The position numbers and the translations under genes are program-made. Below, piece after piece: positions 53,462 through 62,370 of a stretch of DNA of 64,000 bases. The stretch covers positions 123,636 through 187,635 of the forward strand of contig JADZCM010000014.1 in the NCBI GenBank assembly GCA_020851555.1, read 5' to 3'. The stretch's first letter is position 1; the number at the start of each line of letters is the position of its first letter. The notes below the pieces were generated by a model that was not told the origin of the DNA, did no database searches, and saw only the letters and a list, made by a program, of their open reading frames with translations. Source of the DNA: Bryobacterales bacterium (GTDB lineage: Bacteria; Acidobacteriota; Terriglobia; Bryobacterales; Bryobacteraceae).

Positions 53462-53467
53462 ATTATA
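53462..53467 (-). promoter_or_regulatory. Putative -10 box of HD-metallopeptidase operon
   Basis: A perfect TATAAT on the minus strand lies 11 bases before the ATG at 53450, without a Shine-Dalgarno sequence. No good -35 box is visible; a GACCGGTC palindrome (53474-53481) overlaps the spacer. Confidence 0.5.
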
Positions 53468-53845
<378 letters not shown>

Positions 53846-54006
53846 GTGTCGGGCTCTCTGCCATTACACCAGACCGCGCCGTTGACTGTCAACGCGCGCA
53901 GCACCTCCGTCCAGAGGATGTCCGGTTGGGGCTTCGCAGAGGGGACTGGCGCGGCTTGCGTGAAGGGCCGGACCTCGCGGCGCGGCGCCGGGACCCGCCG
54001 CACGCC

Positions 54007-54819
54007 TTACGGCTCCAGGCCGGGGACCGGAATCCGGTAACGGCCCGCGAAGACGTCGCGGAAGAGTTGGAGGATTTCTTCGTGGATGAGGCCGTTGTCG
54101 GCCAGCAGATCCGGGCTTGACAGCGCGTGAGGCTCGCCGCGCATGCCGGTCCGGACGCCGCCCGCCTCGGTCACCAGCAGTACCCCGGCCGCCAAGTCCC
54201 AGGGATTCAGGCCGAACTCCCAGAAGGCGTCCAGGCGGCCGCAGGCCACGTAGGCCAGGTCCAGCGCGGCCGAACCGGCGCGCCGGACGCCGTGCGACGC
54301 CATGCCCATCTGGTAGAAGAAATGGACGTTGACGTTGTGGTGCCGCTTGCGGCTCGGGAACCCCGTGGCGACCAGGCAGTCGGAAAGCCGGCTGGCGCCC
54401 GAGACGTGTATGCGGCGGTTATTCAGCCAAGCACCGGCGCCCAGTTCGGCAGCGAACATCTCGTCCCGGCCGGGTTCATAGACGACGCCGGCGATCATCC
54501 GGCCCGCCCGCTCCAGCCCCATCGAAACGCAGAACATGGGGAAACCGTGCGCGAAGTTCGCGGTGCCGTCCAGCGGATCGACGTACCAGCAGTACTCCGA
54601 GGCTGTCCGGTGCTTGCCGCTTTCCTCCGCCACGATCGAGTGGGAGGGGAACCGCGTCCGCAGGCGCTCGACAATGAGGCGGTCGCTGGCGGTGTCGGCC
54701 TCCGTTACCAGGTCGAACTCGCCTTTCAAACGGTAGCCGATCCCCCGCTCCGCGTAACTGACCAGAACGCCGGCGGCTTCGCGCGCAATCTCCTGAGCGA
54801 TGTCGATGAAGGTACTCAT
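54007..54819 (-). CDS. suhB: Inositol-1-monophosphatase family protein (SuhB-like)
   Basis: A 270-residue metal-dependent phosphatase. The metal ligands are in EEAD-like TEADTASD, AEESG and DPLDGT (81-86), with the C-terminal NPWDLAAGVLLVTEAGG. It may dephosphorylate inositol phosphates or, like E. coli SuhB, take part in transcription complexes. It follows the Hfq gene by 10 bases on the same strand, so the VWFA-hfq-suhB genes are likely one operon. Confidence 0.9.
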   Translation of the reverse strand: MSTFIDIAQEIAREAAGVLVSYAERGIGYRLKGEFDLVTEADTASDRLIVERLRTRFPSHSIVAEESGKHRTASEYCWYVDPLDGTANFAHGFPMFCVSMGLERAGRMIAGVVYEPGRDEMFAAELGAGAWLNNRRIHVSGASRLSDCLVATGFPSRKRHHNVNVHFFYQMGMASHGVRRAGSAALDLAYVACGRLDAFWEFGLNPWDLAAGVLLVTEAGGVRTGMRGEPHALSSPDLLADNGLIHEEILQLFRDVFAGRYRIPVPGLEP

Positions 54820-54829
54820 CCGAGGGGGG

Positions 54830-55072
54830 CTAGCCCTCCTCTTCGTGCAGGTACTTGATGTCGTGCTTGTAGATGAACAGGTTCGGCCCGTCCGTCCGGG
54901 TCAGCCGTAAGAAACTGGAGTCGTAGAACTCAATGGTGCCGGAAAATTCTTCGTTCGAACGGAGGCGAACCCGCACGCGGATCCCATTGTCGATCAGGTA
55001 CCGCAGGTACTTCACCTCCGCCAGCGTCTGCTCCGGCGGCTTGCTCTTGGTCTTGGTTTTGGTCTTTTCCAT
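54830..55072 (-). CDS. hfq: RNA chaperone Hfq-like protein
   Basis: An 80-residue Sm-like protein. The Sm1 strand region RVRVRLRSNEEFSGTIEFYD and the Sm2 motif NLFIYKHDIKYL (YKH, as in bacterial Hfq) are present. The N-terminus is unusually basic and repetitive (KTKTKTKSK), and the tail is acidic (HEEEG). This divergent form occurs in Acidobacteria. It should form hexamers that join small RNAs and mRNAs. Located between the VWFA gene and suhB. Confidence 0.85.
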   Translation of the reverse strand: MEKTKTKTKSKPPEQTLAEVKYLRYLIDNGIRVRVRLRSNEEFSGTIEFYDSSFLRLTRTDGPNLFIYKHDIKYLHEEEG

Positions 55073-55087
55073 CCCAAGCGGACTCGT

Positions 55088-56065
55088 TCACTTGGAGCGA
55101 GGCGTGCTCTCCTTGACCCTCGATCCCCGGTCGGGGGCCAGGGAGCGTGGCTGCTCAACTGCACCATAATAACCGCTCCGGGCGCGCACCTGCAAACCCG
55201 GGCTGGACACGGTCACCGTCAGGCGGTGATACCGTTCGCGCGCGGGCGGGATGCCTTGCGGATAGTAGGCGAGGTAGTACTGCGTCCGCAGTTCCCGGAG
55301 TATGTCCACGAAGGCGGTGTCGAGGCCCGGCCCCACGCTCGGGGTGAAGACCCTGCCGGCAGTGCCGGCGGCCAGGGTTATCAGCGCGTTTTCCCCGCCG
55401 AGGTTGCGTCCGGCGTCACTGGTGACGGGCACCACCAGGATCGCGTAGAGCACGGCGTCCGCCATTTGGGCGGCCTGGAGGGCGTCGTGGAACGTCTTGG
55501 CACTCGTGGTGTCTCCGCCGTCGGTGATGAGAACCAACACCCGGCGTCCCTCGCGTATCTCCAGGTCCTGCGAGACGAGGTATATGGCGTCGTACATAGA
55601 AGTTCCACTGGCCGGCTTCAACTGCCGCATGGCCGCCTCGATCCGCTCCGGACGCCTTGTAAAGCCCGAGAGAAGGGCCACCTCGTAGCTGAAGCTGTAA
55701 AACGCCACCGCGTCCTGAGGATGCCCTTCCGAGAAGACCGCTTTCAGAAAACGCGAAACCGACTCCATCTCGTACCGCAGGTCGATGGCGGTCGAGAGGC
55801 TGTGGTCGAAAAGAATGGCGATGGAGAGAGGCTGTTCGGTCTGCCGCTCGAACACGGCGATCTCCTGTTTGACGCCGTTGTCGAGGACTGTGAAGTCCTC
55901 CCTGGTGAGCGTGCCGACCAGGTCGCCGGAGGGATTCTTGACAGTGGCCAGGATGCGGACCAGATCGACATCCACACGGAATAACGGTTCCTGGGCTGCG
56001 CCGCGGGGAAGGAAACAAGAGGCGCAGGCCAACACCCCCAGGATGACCGACGCGGGCCAGGGCAT
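55088..56065 (-). CDS. Secreted VWFA-related acidobacterial protein
   Basis: A 325-residue exported protein with a von Willebrand A domain. The MIDAS motif is DHSLS (DxSxS), with the Thr in SGTSMYDA and TDGGDTTS. The N-terminal VDLVRILATVKNPSGDLVGTLTREDF and the C-terminal RTQYYLAYYPQG region match the 'VWFA-related Acidobacterial domain' family (TIGR03436). Role: probably metal-dependent protein binding at the cell surface. It opens the operon with hfq and suhB. Confidence 0.9.
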   Translation of the reverse strand: MPWPASVILGVLACASCFLPRGAAQEPLFRVDVDLVRILATVKNPSGDLVGTLTREDFTVLDNGVKQEIAVFERQTEQPLSIAILFDHSLSTAIDLRYEMESVSRFLKAVFSEGHPQDAVAFYSFSYEVALLSGFTRRPERIEAAMRQLKPASGTSMYDAIYLVSQDLEIREGRRVLVLITDGGDTTSAKTFHDALQAAQMADAVLYAILVVPVTSDAGRNLGGENALITLAAGTAGRVFTPSVGPGLDTAFVDILRELRTQYYLAYYPQGIPPARERYHRLTVTVSSPGLQVRARSGYYGAVEQPRSLAPDRGSRVKESTPRSK

Positions 56066-56102
56066 CTCTGACCGCTATGGTAGCAGATGAGAGAATGTGC
56101 CC

Positions 56103-56507
56103 ATGGATCGAACTTGCCGCGAGACCCGCATCACCGTGCGTTACGCCGAGACCGACCAGATGGGAGTAGCCTACTACGCCAACTACCTGGTGTGGATGGA
56201 GGTGGGGCGGGTGGAATACTGCCGCGCGGCGGGCTTCCGCTACCGCGACATGGAGGAGGACGGCGTGCTCTTAACGGTGGTGGAAGCCAGTTGCCGTTAC
56301 CTCCGCCCGGCGCGCTACGACGAGGAGATTCTCGTCCGCACCTGGATAGAAAAGGCGACTCCGCGGCTGGTCGGTTTCGGCTACCAGGTTCTGCGCGCGG
56401 CGGACCGCGGCACCCTGGCGACCGGCGCGACGAAACACGTCTTCTGCACGCGCGACATGAAGCCCACGCGCCTCCCGCCGAAGTACAGGGCGTTGTTTGG
56501 GATTTGA
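56103..56507 (+). CDS. Acyl-CoA thioesterase, YbgC/4HBT family
   Basis: A 134-residue hotdog-fold enzyme. The active-site motif is YAETDQMGVAYYANYLVWME, with the catalytic Asp. Members hydrolyse short acyl-CoA or 4-hydroxybenzoyl-CoA esters and are often near tol-pal genes; here it stands alone. A GTG six bases earlier is an alternative start. Divergent from the VWFA gene. Confidence 0.92.
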   Translation: MDRTCRETRITVRYAETDQMGVAYYANYLVWMEVGRVEYCRAAGFRYRDMEEDGVLLTVVEASCRYLRPARYDEEILVRTWIEKATPRLVGFGYQVLRAADRGTLATGATKHVFCTRDMKPTRLPPKYRALFGI

Positions 56508-56606
56508 GAGGAGGCGCCCGCGGTGACCGCATTGCCGGGAACGTCCAGCCGCCGGGGTGGCTCGTGATAGAATCGGCGGGATCGGGATGCAGGATCCCGA
56601 GAGGAC

Positions 56607-57830
56607 ATGAACTACCGTACCTTCTTCAGAACCTTGGCGGCCGTTGCCGTATTCGCCGCCAGCCTATTCGTAGCATTGCCGCAAGCCTCCCCGGCCGGAT
56701 CCGAAGCTCTGAAAATCGTGACCGGCCCCTATCTTCAGGCCGCCACGGAGAACTCCGTGACGATCGTGTGGATCACCAATCGAAACTCGACCGGGGCGGT
56801 CGAGTTGGGCCCGTCCGGCGCCGAGTTGAAAACTGTGGCCAACAGCCGCGACGGCCTGATCGACGCCAACGAGCGGGTACACAAGGTGGCGCTCACGGAT
56901 CTCAAGCCCGGCGCCGTCTACCGCTACCGCGCGGTCTCCCGCGACATACTGAAGTTCGGCTCCAACAAGGTCGACTACGGCGAAACCGTAACCAGCGATT
57001 TGCTGGAGTTCCGCACCTTCGACCGGAGTAAGCAGGAGTACTCGTTCCTCGTCTTCAACGACATCCATGACATATCCGCGACCATCGCCGATCTTCTGAA
57101 AATGAACGGCGACCGTCCCTACGATTTCGTGGTGTTGAACGGCGACACGGTCAGCAGCCTGGACGGGGAGAGCCGCATCACCCCCATCCTGGACCAGGCG
57201 GTGGCGAGCTTCGCGTCGCGGATTCCGTTGTTCTGGCTGAGGGGAAATCACGAAACGCGCGGCAGCTTCGCACGGCAGTTTCCGGGCTACATTGCTTCAC
57301 CCACCGGACGCTATTACTATTCCTTCAGCCACGGCCCGGTGCGTTTTGTCGTGCTGGACACGGGAGAAGACAAGACCGACAGCCACGTCGAGTACAGCGG
57401 GCTGGCCGATTTCGAACGCTATCGCCGGGAGGAAGCCGAGTGGCTCAGGGCGGAGGTCAAGACACCCGCGTTCCGGCAGGCCAGGTTCCGGGTGGTTTTC
57501 GCACACATGCCTTTTCCCGCGGCTCCACGTCCGCAGGCCCCCGGCACTCCGCCCAGCCCGTTTACGGGAATGGAGGACGGCTTCAGGAACTTCGGTGCAA
57601 CCCTGGACGGGGCGGGCGTCGACATGATGATTTCGGGACACGTGCACTCTCCCGCCATCATCCAGCCGGAGCCCGGGCGGCACAAGTATCCCATCGTGCG
57701 CGGAGGCGGCCCCAAGGATCAGGGCCGGACCCTCATTCGAGTCGAGGTCAAGGGGCGCACTCTGGACGCCACCATCCTCCGGCCGGACGGAACCGTGTTC
57801 GGGACTTCCCAGGTGTCCTCAAATCGCTGA
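56607..57830 (+). CDS. Secreted purple-acid-phosphatase-like metallophosphoesterase
   Basis: A 407-residue exported phosphoesterase. A signal peptide leads to an FN3-like N-terminal domain (VTGPYLQAATENSVTIVW), then a calcineurin-type catalytic domain with metal motifs FNDIHD, LNGDTV, RGNHET, FAHMPF and SGHVHSP. The first motif has NDIH instead of GDxH, within tolerated variation. Substrate: phosphomonoesters or diesters outside the cytoplasm. ATG 56607 follows GAGAGGAC. Confidence 0.9.
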   Translation: MNYRTFFRTLAAVAVFAASLFVALPQASPAGSEALKIVTGPYLQAATENSVTIVWITNRNSTGAVELGPSGAELKTVANSRDGLIDANERVHKVALTDLKPGAVYRYRAVSRDILKFGSNKVDYGETVTSDLLEFRTFDRSKQEYSFLVFNDIHDISATIADLLKMNGDRPYDFVVLNGDTVSSLDGESRITPILDQAVASFASRIPLFWLRGNHETRGSFARQFPGYIASPTGRYYYSFSHGPVRFVVLDTGEDKTDSHVEYSGLADFERYRREEAEWLRAEVKTPAFRQARFRVVFAHMPFPAAPRPQAPGTPPSPFTGMEDGFRNFGATLDGAGVDMMISGHVHSPAIIQPEPGRHKYPIVRGGGPKDQGRTLIRVEVKGRTLDATILRPDGTVFGTSQVSSNR

Positions 57831-57936
57831 TCTTCCGCCCCGCTGCTGTTGCCGGGCGCTCCCCGGCGGATCTACCATAGTCAGGCCGGCGGATCATCAG
57901 GCGGACTCAAGATGGGCGCCGGGGAAAGGGACTACG

Positions 57937-59340
57937 ATGGGCTCCCTTACCAGAAGAGAGATGCTGGCTTCGCTCGGCGCGCTGGCCGCCGCGGAGACGC
58001 CGCCCAGCCGGGCCGCTCTCCGCCCTCCCAATATCGTCCTGATACTGGCCGACGACATGGGGGTGGGCGACCTTGGCTGTTACGGCCAGAAACTGCTCAA
58101 GACTCCCCACATCGATGGCCTGGCGGCGGAGGGCACTCGGTTCACGGACGCCTACGCCGGCGCCATGGTATGCGCGCCCTCGCGCTGCACCCTGATGACG
58201 GGCTACCACCTGGGCCATGCCACCGTCCGTGACAACTGGGAAGAGTATCCCGAAGGCCAGCACCCCCTGGCCGAACGTGACGTGACGGCCGCCGCCGTGC
58301 TTAAGAAGGCGGGTTATGCCACCGGCCTTTGCGGCAAGTGGGGTCTCGGAGGACCCGATTCGCGCAGCGCGCCCAACCGGGCCGGCTTCGATTTCTTCTA
58401 CGGCTACAACTGCCAGCGTCACGCCCACCGCTACTTCACCGACTACCTATGGCGCAACACGGAGCGGATTCCTATCCCCCAAAGCGCGAAACGGCGTGTG
58501 TACTCGCAGGACCTGATCGCCGACGCCGGCCTGCGCTTCATCGAGGAAAACCGCAGCGGTCCTTTCTTCCTGTTCTGCGCCTGGACCCTCCCGCACGGCC
58601 CTTACGAAATCAATAACGTGCCCAGCGTCGAGGCGTACAAGAACTCCGGATGGCCCGACGCCGAGAAGGTGTACGCCACAATGGTGGACCGTCTGGACGC
58701 CGATGTAGGGCGGGTCCTGGCGCAGTTGCGGAAACTGGGGCTGGAGGACAACACGCTGGTGCTGTTTGCCAGCGACAACGGCCCCGGAGGCGGGCCTGCC
58801 AACAACGCGCGCTTCGGCAGCCAGGCGGGGCTGCGTGAAGTCAAAGGATCGTTGCGTGAAGGCGGAATTCGAGTACCCCTGATCGCGCGATGGCCGGGCC
58901 GGGTCCCCGCCGGCAGGACTTCCGGCTTCCAGACCGCCTTCTGGGATTTCCTGCCGACGGTGGCAGACCTGGCGGGAACCAGCGCCCCGAAAGGCATCGA
59001 CGGCATTTCGGTTTTACCGGCCCTGCTCGGAAAGCCGCAGACCCCGCACGAATACCTGTATTGGGAACGCCGGACGGCGAACCGGCTCACGCAGGCGGTG
59101 CGGCAGGGCGACTGGAAGGGGTACCGGGAATCGGAGGATGGTCCTGTCGAACTCTACGACCTCAAGACCGACCGCGGCGAATCGAACAACGTCGCCGCCG
59201 CGCATCCGGAGACCGTGGCGCGGATCACCCGCATTATGCAGTCGGCGCGGGTAGATGTAACGCCGCCGAAGCAGGATCCGCGCATCTGGGATAAGTACCG
59301 CGAAGACAACAAACGGCTGGATGCTCTGTTCGCGCAGTAA
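57937..59340 (+). CDS. Secreted sulfatase
   Basis: A 467-residue sulfatase of the alkaline-phosphatase superfamily. The N-terminus has a twin-arginine-type signal (LTRREMLASLGALAA). C79 in VCAPSRCTLMTG is the residue converted to formylglycine. Metal and substrate motifs include LADDMGVGDLGCYG, GKWGLGGP, LPHGPY and FASDNGPGG. It probably removes sulfate from polysaccharides. A formylglycine-generating enzyme is not in the window. Follows the phosphoesterase gene by 106 bases. Confidence 0.93.
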   Translation: MGSLTRREMLASLGALAAAETPPSRAALRPPNIVLILADDMGVGDLGCYGQKLLKTPHIDGLAAEGTRFTDAYAGAMVCAPSRCTLMTGYHLGHATVRDNWEEYPEGQHPLAERDVTAAAVLKKAGYATGLCGKWGLGGPDSRSAPNRAGFDFFYGYNCQRHAHRYFTDYLWRNTERIPIPQSAKRRVYSQDLIADAGLRFIEENRSGPFFLFCAWTLPHGPYEINNVPSVEAYKNSGWPDAEKVYATMVDRLDADVGRVLAQLRKLGLEDNTLVLFASDNGPGGGPANNARFGSQAGLREVKGSLREGGIRVPLIARWPGRVPAGRTSGFQTAFWDFLPTVADLAGTSAPKGIDGISVLPALLGKPQTPHEYLYWERRTANRLTQAVRQGDWKGYRESEDGPVELYDLKTDRGESNNVAAAHPETVARITRIMQSARVDVTPPKQDPRIWDKYREDNKRLDALFAQ

Positions 59341-59517
59341 GCCGCAAGAGGACGCCGGACGTCCAGCGGCAGGTTGCCGGGTGTCCCTGTGATCCCTGCT
59401 ACTGCCGGTTGAAGCGGCTGTGCCTGAAAGCGCCAATCCTCTCTACGGCTTGCAAAGGCTGAATCGCCTGAGGGCACGCCTGCTCAGCCGCCGGGCCGCA
59501 ATGCTCAGCAGAGCGAT

Positions 59518-59542
59518 GGAACGAACGGACTATCGCCACGTC
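59518..59542 (+). promoter_or_regulatory. ECF-sigma-type promoter of htrA
   Basis: GGAAC (59518-59522) and CGTC (59539-59542) are separated by 16 bases, the classic pattern of extracytoplasmic-function sigma factor promoters. It lies 61 bases before the HtrA start, which fits envelope-stress control. Inferred from sequence. Confidence 0.55.
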
Positions 59543-59555
59543 TAAATAATTGACG

Positions 59556-59573
59556 CGGGTCCAGTAAGACCCG
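59556..59573 (+). other. Hairpin in htrA 5' untranslated region
   Basis: CGGGTC and GACCCG pair around 6 bases, between the ECF-type promoter and the ribosome site. It may stabilise the mRNA or act as a temperature- or protein-sensitive element. Role inferred. Confidence 0.4.
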
Positions 59574-59603
59574 GACAAGAAGCACTTGGAACAGGGAGGC
59601 TAC

Positions 59604-61082
59604 ATGAAGGGATGTATGGTTTGGACACGCAGGAAGGGCGTGGTCCTGGGAATAGGCTTGGCCTTGACGCTCGGCGGATTTGGCGCTGTCCGCGCGGCGA
59701 TGGATGCCGCCGCAACGAGACCGCCCGCCACTTTCAGGCTCGCCGATCCGAATGAAGGTCCGAGCAGAAGCAGTTTCGCCCCGGTGGTGAAGAAGGCGCT
59801 GCCGGCGGTGGTCGAAGTGACTTCCTCGAAAGTTGTAAAGACGCCTGCCGGGTTCTTCGGGCCGGGGCAGATGGACCCCTTTTTCCGGCAGTTCTTCGGC
59901 GACGACTCGAGCGGCCGCTTTAACGCTCCCCGTGAGCAGCGCGAGCAGGGCGTGGGTTCAGGCGTCATTGTGAGCCCCGAGGGCTACATCTTGACGAACA
60001 ACCACGTCGTGGACGGCGCGAAGGACGTTCGGGTGGTACTTACCGACAAGCGTGAGTTCAAGGCGAGCGTCGTGGGCACGGATGCCAAAACCGACATCGC
60101 GGTGCTCAAGATCGACGGCAGCGGCCTGTCTCCCATCATGGTCGGCGATTCTTCGAAGGTCCAGGTTGGCGATTACGCCCTGGCCATCGGAAACCCCTTT
60201 GGAGTGGGGCAGACCGTCACCATGGGGATCGTCAGCGCGACCGGCCGCGGCGGCCTGGGGATCGAGGACTACGAGGATTTCATTCAGACCGACGCTCCCA
60301 TCAACCCCGGAAACTCCGGCGGGGCGCTGGTCAACGACCGCGGTGAGCTGATCGGCATCAACACGGCGATTCTGTCTCACGGGTCCGGCGGGAACCAGGG
60401 GATCGGGTTTGCGGTGCCTGTCAATCTGGCCCGGCAGGTCATGGACCAGATTCTGAAAAACGGCAAGGTGACGCGAGCCTACCTCGGCGTCGTCCCGCAG
60501 GACGTGACCCCCGCCATGGCGAAGGCCTTTGGCGTGAAGGAGCAGAAAGGCGCGCTGGTGGGAGACGTGAGCCCGAACAGCCCGGCACAGCGGGCCGGAC
60601 TGGAGAGGGGAGACATCATCCTGGACGTCAACGGGAAGGAGGTTGCCGACGCAAACGGGCTGCGGATGACCATTTCCATGATGCAGCCGGATTCGACGGT
60701 CAGCTTCAAGATCCTGCGCGACGGGAACACGCGCGAGTTGACGGCGAAGCTGGGTGAGCTGGAACCGCCGAGGGGCGAGCGGGCCAGCGCCGAGAAGCCG
60801 GGTTCCGAAAGCGGGCTGGAGGGGGTCGCGGTTGAAAACCTGACGCCGCAGACCGCGCGCGAACTCGGCTTGCCGGCAAACACCCCTGGTGTGGTAGTGG
60901 CCGATATCAGTCCCTCGAGCCCGGTTGCCGGGTCCGGTTTGCAGGAAGGCGACGTGATTCAGGAAGTCAACCGCAAGCCGGTGAAGAACGTGGCGGATTA
61001 CCAGCAAGCGCTGCGTAGCGCCGGAAAGGAGCCTCTCCTTCTGGTGAACCGTCACGGCAATACGCTATATGTAGCCGCGTGA
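59604..61082 (+). CDS. HtrA/DegP-family serine protease (Do)
   Basis: A 492-residue periplasmic protease-chaperone. Signal or anchor at the N-terminus (VVLGIGLALTLGGFGAV). The catalytic triad is H134 (NNHVVD), D164 (KTDIAVLK) and S238 (NPGNSGGAL). Two PDZ domains follow: about 280-385 (AYLGVVPQDV, GLERGDIILDVNG) and about 400-492 (GVVVADISPSSPVAGSGLQEGDV). ATG 59604 has AGGGAGG five bases upstream. An ECF-type promoter and hairpin precede it. Confidence 0.95.
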   Translation: MKGCMVWTRRKGVVLGIGLALTLGGFGAVRAAMDAAATRPPATFRLADPNEGPSRSSFAPVVKKALPAVVEVTSSKVVKTPAGFFGPGQMDPFFRQFFGDDSSGRFNAPREQREQGVGSGVIVSPEGYILTNNHVVDGAKDVRVVLTDKREFKASVVGTDAKTDIAVLKIDGSGLSPIMVGDSSKVQVGDYALAIGNPFGVGQTVTMGIVSATGRGGLGIEDYEDFIQTDAPINPGNSGGALVNDRGELIGINTAILSHGSGGNQGIGFAVPVNLARQVMDQILKNGKVTRAYLGVVPQDVTPAMAKAFGVKEQKGALVGDVSPNSPAQRAGLERGDIILDVNGKEVADANGLRMTISMMQPDSTVSFKILRDGNTRELTAKLGELEPPRGERASAEKPGSESGLEGVAVENLTPQTARELGLPANTPGVVVADISPSSPVAGSGLQEGDVIQEVNRKPVKNVADYQQALRSAGKEPLLLVNRHGNTLYVAA

Positions 61083-61117
61083 CAAGTCCGCTTCCGGGGC
61101 GCCTCCGGCGCCTCCCG

Positions 61118-62233
61118 TCAGTGAGCCAGCCTCGGCCGTTCCGGCAGCCGGGGCTGGCTTTGCTCTGTTCCAGCCGGTCCCAGCCTTTCCTGCTCAATGA
61201 CGAAGCGGACCCCCGCCAGAATCAGGATCTGCGAGAACAGCCCCGCCACCGCCGAGAATTGCTCCAGGTAGAAGCTGAAGACTTGCGTAACAAGGATCGA
61301 AACCAGCAGGGAGCGCTCGAACATCTCGAACGCACGCAGTCTGGACCGGCGGATGCGGATAACGCCCAGCATCGTGAATAAGCCGGCTGCAAGCGAGGAG
61401 GCCATCTGCATGCCTTCCACGAACGTCAGGGCCGTGATCTTCGCCGCGACATGAGCCAGCAAACCGACGCGCGCGAGCTGGACCCAGCCCAGACCGAAGA
61501 AGAACACCAGCACAACCGCATAAACCAGGTTGACGGCTGCCTGGGCCACAAAGAGGGCGACGATAAGGGTCTGAAACCCGGGAAGCCGCGCCGTTCTGCG
61601 GTACAGACCGCGCAATGCGGAGACACCCCGCACAACGTATCCCGGCCCAGGGCGCGGGGACAGATCTTCCCGGAAGATCTGATCCCGGATGGCCGGCACA
61701 AGGGGATTCGAGGGGTCGCTGCGGCTGAGGTAGAAGAGAGTGAGTTCCCGGGACCCCTCATCCGATCCGTGAATGGCCGTTTCTTCCATCTGTCTCAGTG
61801 CGTTCACCAGATACTCCTGGTCCGAGTATACGGGCCAGGTTCGAACGGCGCGGACAGCGAGAACCGTCACAACGAAGGTCACGTAGATCAAGGCGACGGC
61901 TGGGGCGTAGAAATAATCGTTGTCGGCGGTAACGAACTTCCCCACCTCGTCGATGAAGGCGCCGAAGCCCAGTCCGCCCAACACCGACGCCAGCCGGTGC
62001 GCCGCTCTGCTGAGGTAGCTGATGAGAACGATCATGGCCGCCAGCATCAGCAGACCGCCCCATAGCATGTGCGCAATATGCAGCTTTCCGTGGCCAAGCC
62101 TGGGGTACCCGCTGAGTTCCAGAAACGTACGGATCCCCAGAACGGCGGCCACCGCCGCTACCAGGAAGGTCTCCAGGTAAGCCCAGGCATCAAAGTTGCG
62201 GACGAAGAAACGCCTTGGTTTCGTGGCCGGCAT
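61118..62233 (-). CDS. Polytopic membrane protein of unknown function
   Basis: A 371-residue integral membrane protein with about 7-8 hydrophobic segments (for example LETFLVAAVAAVLGIRTF, IAHMLWGGLLMLAAMIVLISYL, IYVTFVVTVLAVRA, FVAQAAVNLVYAVVLVFFF, LVSILVTQVFSFYL). A soluble loop of about 80 residues after the fourth segment contains PVYSDQEYLVNALRQMEETA. The motif FGAFIDEVGKF is conserved in related hypothetical proteins. No function known. Convergent with htrA. Confidence 0.8.
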   Translation of the reverse strand: MPATKPRRFFVRNFDAWAYLETFLVAAVAAVLGIRTFLELSGYPRLGHGKLHIAHMLWGGLLMLAAMIVLISYLSRAAHRLASVLGGLGFGAFIDEVGKFVTADNDYFYAPAVALIYVTFVVTVLAVRAVRTWPVYSDQEYLVNALRQMEETAIHGSDEGSRELTLFYLSRSDPSNPLVPAIRDQIFREDLSPRPGPGYVVRGVSALRGLYRRTARLPGFQTLIVALFVAQAAVNLVYAVVLVFFFGLGWVQLARVGLLAHVAAKITALTFVEGMQMASSLAAGLFTMLGVIRIRRSRLRAFEMFERSLLVSILVTQVFSFYLEQFSAVAGLFSQILILAGVRFVIEQERLGPAGTEQSQPRLPERPRLAH

Positions 62234-62370
62234 GGCTGCTACGAATCATGATACGCCGACGGACGGGCGGCCCCGCTCGCGGACCGGCCGGGTCCGAGAG
62301 CGCCGTCCCGGGCGCCGCGTCTGGTTTGTCCGCCGCGCCTGATTTTTGAGTTTCCGAGGCGAAGGCGGGG

